Assembly (NCBI GenBank): GCA_012512995.1
Contig: JAAZDA010000454.1
Location: forward strand, 1-7,809
DNA length: 7,809 nt
From: Clostridiales bacterium
GTDB taxonomy: Bacteria; Bacillota; Clostridia; Lachnospirales; Lachnospiraceae
Direction: 5' to 3'
The translations under genes were made by a program, and so were the position numbers. The notes beneath the pieces are model-generated. The model made no database searches. It had not been told where the DNA came from and saw nothing but the letters and a program-made list of their open reading frames with translations. Positions 6,991-7,809 of the stretch are shown here, one piece after another; within the stretch, counting starts at the first letter, position 1; each line of letters begins with the position of its first letter.

Positions 6991-7701
6991 ATGGCTCTTC
7001 TTGAAGTTAAGGACTTAAGCGTATATTACGGTGTCATACAGGCACTTAAAGGAATCTCATTCAGCGTTGACAAGGGCGAGATAGTCGCACTCATCGGCTC
7101 GAACGGTGCAGGCAAAACAACCACTCTCCACACACTTTCGGGACTCCTTAAACCTGAGAGCGGCGAGATCATCTACAAAGATGTGAACATCGCGAAGATA
7201 CCAGGCAACAAGATAGTCACGATGGGAATGGCACAGGTTCCTGAGGGAAGACGTGTTTTCGCTGAACTTTCTGTGGCAGGAAATCTTAAGCTTGGTGCTT
7301 ATACGAGAAAAGATAAGGCGGAGATAAATGATTCGCTCGCAGCTGTATATGACAGATTCCCGAGACTTAAGGAACGTCAGAAACAGGTGGCAGGAACTTT
7401 ATCAGGCGGCGAACAGCAGATGCTGGCAATGGGAAGAGCTCTCATGAGCCATCCTGACATCATCCTTATGGATGAGCCATCAATGGGCTTATCGCCTATA
7501 CTTGTTAATGAGATCTTTGATATAATTCAATCAGTAAATAAAGATGGCACGACGGTCCTTGTTGTTGAGCAGAACGCCAAGAAAGCGCTCTCGATCGCGA
7601 ACAGAGCATATGTTCTTGAAACAGGTTCAATAGTAAGAGAAGGCGTTGCATCTGATCTTCTTAATGATGACTCAATAAGAAAAGCATATCTTGGAGAATA
7701 A
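6991..7701 (+). CDS. livF: Branched-chain amino acid-type ABC transporter ATPase, LivF
   Basis: Second ATPase subunit, forming a heterodimer with LivG; 236 residues, usual for LivF. Walker A is GSNGAGKT (36-43), the Q-loop is Gln82 in AQVPEGRRVF, a LivF hallmark, the signature is LSGGEQQ (137-143), and Walker B is IILMDEP with catalytic Glu162. The position of the switch His is Gln194 in VVEQNA, which is the normal LivF form, so it is not a defect here. The first six residues, MALLEV, are identical to those of LivG, reflecting the shared ancestry of the two subunits. The gene follows livG after 65 bases that hold no clear terminator or promoter; GAGGT at 6981-6985 lies five bases before the ATG. 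It completes the transporter set. Confidence 0.95.
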   Translation: MALLEVKDLSVYYGVIQALKGISFSVDKGEIVALIGSNGAGKTTTLHTLSGLLKPESGEIIYKDVNIAKIPGNKIVTMGMAQVPEGRRVFAELSVAGNLKLGAYTRKDKAEINDSLAAVYDRFPRLKERQKQVAGTLSGGEQQMLAMGRALMSHPDIILMDEPSMGLSPILVNEIFDIIQSVNKDGTTVLVVEQNAKKALSIANRAYVLETGSIVREGVASDLLNDDSIRKAYLGE

Positions 7702-7705
7702 TAAA

Positions 7706-7736
7706 TCTGAAAATTATGCTGATGCATAATTTCAGA
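7706..7736 (+). terminator. Hairpin after livF, possible weak terminator or attenuator
   Basis: TCTGAAAATTATGC (7706-7719) pairs with GCATAATTTCAGA (7724-7736): 13 base pairs with a single bulged A and a 4-base TGAT loop, starting five bases after the livF stop. It is AT-rich and followed by CTGACAGG rather than a run of T, so it does not look like an efficient intrinsic terminator. Read-through into the next gene, 16 bases further on, is likely. It may act on mRNA stability or on access to the next ribosome binding site. Confidence 0.5.
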
Positions 7737-7752
7737 CTGACAGGTGGACAAA

Positions 7753-7809
7753 ATGAAGAAGAATATTGTCATTACAATTGCGCGTCAGTATGGTTCAGGC
7801 GGAAGAACA
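7753..7809 (+). CDS. Cytidylate kinase-like protein, N-terminal 19 codons only (cut by window end)
   Basis: The first 19 residues, MKKNIVITIARQYGSGGRT, run off the window end. They match the opening of the cytidylate kinase-like (AAA/P-loop, Cytidylate_kin2-type) proteins common in Clostridia, which typically begin with a beta strand followed by I(S/A)RQ(F/Y)GSGGR, where GSGGR is part of a nucleotide-binding P-loop. The family is related to cytidylate kinases but the substrate is mostly not established. The start is supported by AGGTGG at 7742-7747, five bases before the ATG. It lies 51 bases after livF on the same strand with only a weak hairpin between, so it may be partly co-transcribed with the transporter. 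The call rests on a short stretch, though the motif is distinctive. Confidence 0.7.
   Translation, partial: MKKNIVITIARQYGSGGRT

Noticed and set aside
7591..7602. Missing switch histidine in LivF (Gln194 in place of His, about 7570-7572)
   Set aside because: VEQN is the usual form at this position in LivF proteins, so it is not a sign of a dead ATPase.

Overview
The window looks like chromosomal DNA from a low-to-moderate GC Gram-positive anaerobe, most likely a Clostridia/Lachnospiraceae-type member of the Bacillota. This is inferred from three things: strong GGAGG-type ribosome binding sites, a substrate-binding lipoprotein with a short Lys/Arg signal peptide, an LAGC lipobox and a long Ala/Thr/Ser linker, and the overall style of the proteins. 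All genes lie on the + strand and are tightly packed. I see no insertion sequence, phage gene, CRISPR array, tRNA or rRNA.

Layout. (1) 1-1893 is the 3' part of a glycogen debranching enzyme of the GlgX/isoamylase type, whose start lies before the window. (2) 1984-2655 is a complete OmpR/PhoB-family response regulator with no histidine kinase beside it. (3) 2656-2810 is a 155-base leader with a possible promoter and an 18-base inverted repeat. (4) 2811-7701 is a complete branched-chain amino acid-type (LIV/HAAT family) ABC importer: binding lipoprotein, permease LivH, permease LivM, ATPase LivG, ATPase LivF. (5) 7753-7809 holds the first 19 codons of what looks like a cytidylate kinase-like protein, cut by the window end.

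How it works together. The lipoprotein captures an amino acid (Leu/Ile/Val or a related hydrophobic ligand) outside the cell and delivers it to the LivH/LivM channel, and LivG and LivF power import. A strong GC-topped hairpin (4151-4188) sits between the binding-protein gene and the permease genes. It is the kind of element that lets the binding protein be made in excess over the membrane parts. A plausible second promoter overlaps its 3' arm. livM and livG overlap by 14 bases and are probably translationally coupled.

The region is mostly ordinary metabolism and transport. I found no convincing undescribed system. The points worth a second look are regulatory: the terminator/promoter overlap at 4151-4203, the inverted repeat at 2718-2735, and the kinase-less regulator directly upstream of the transporter.
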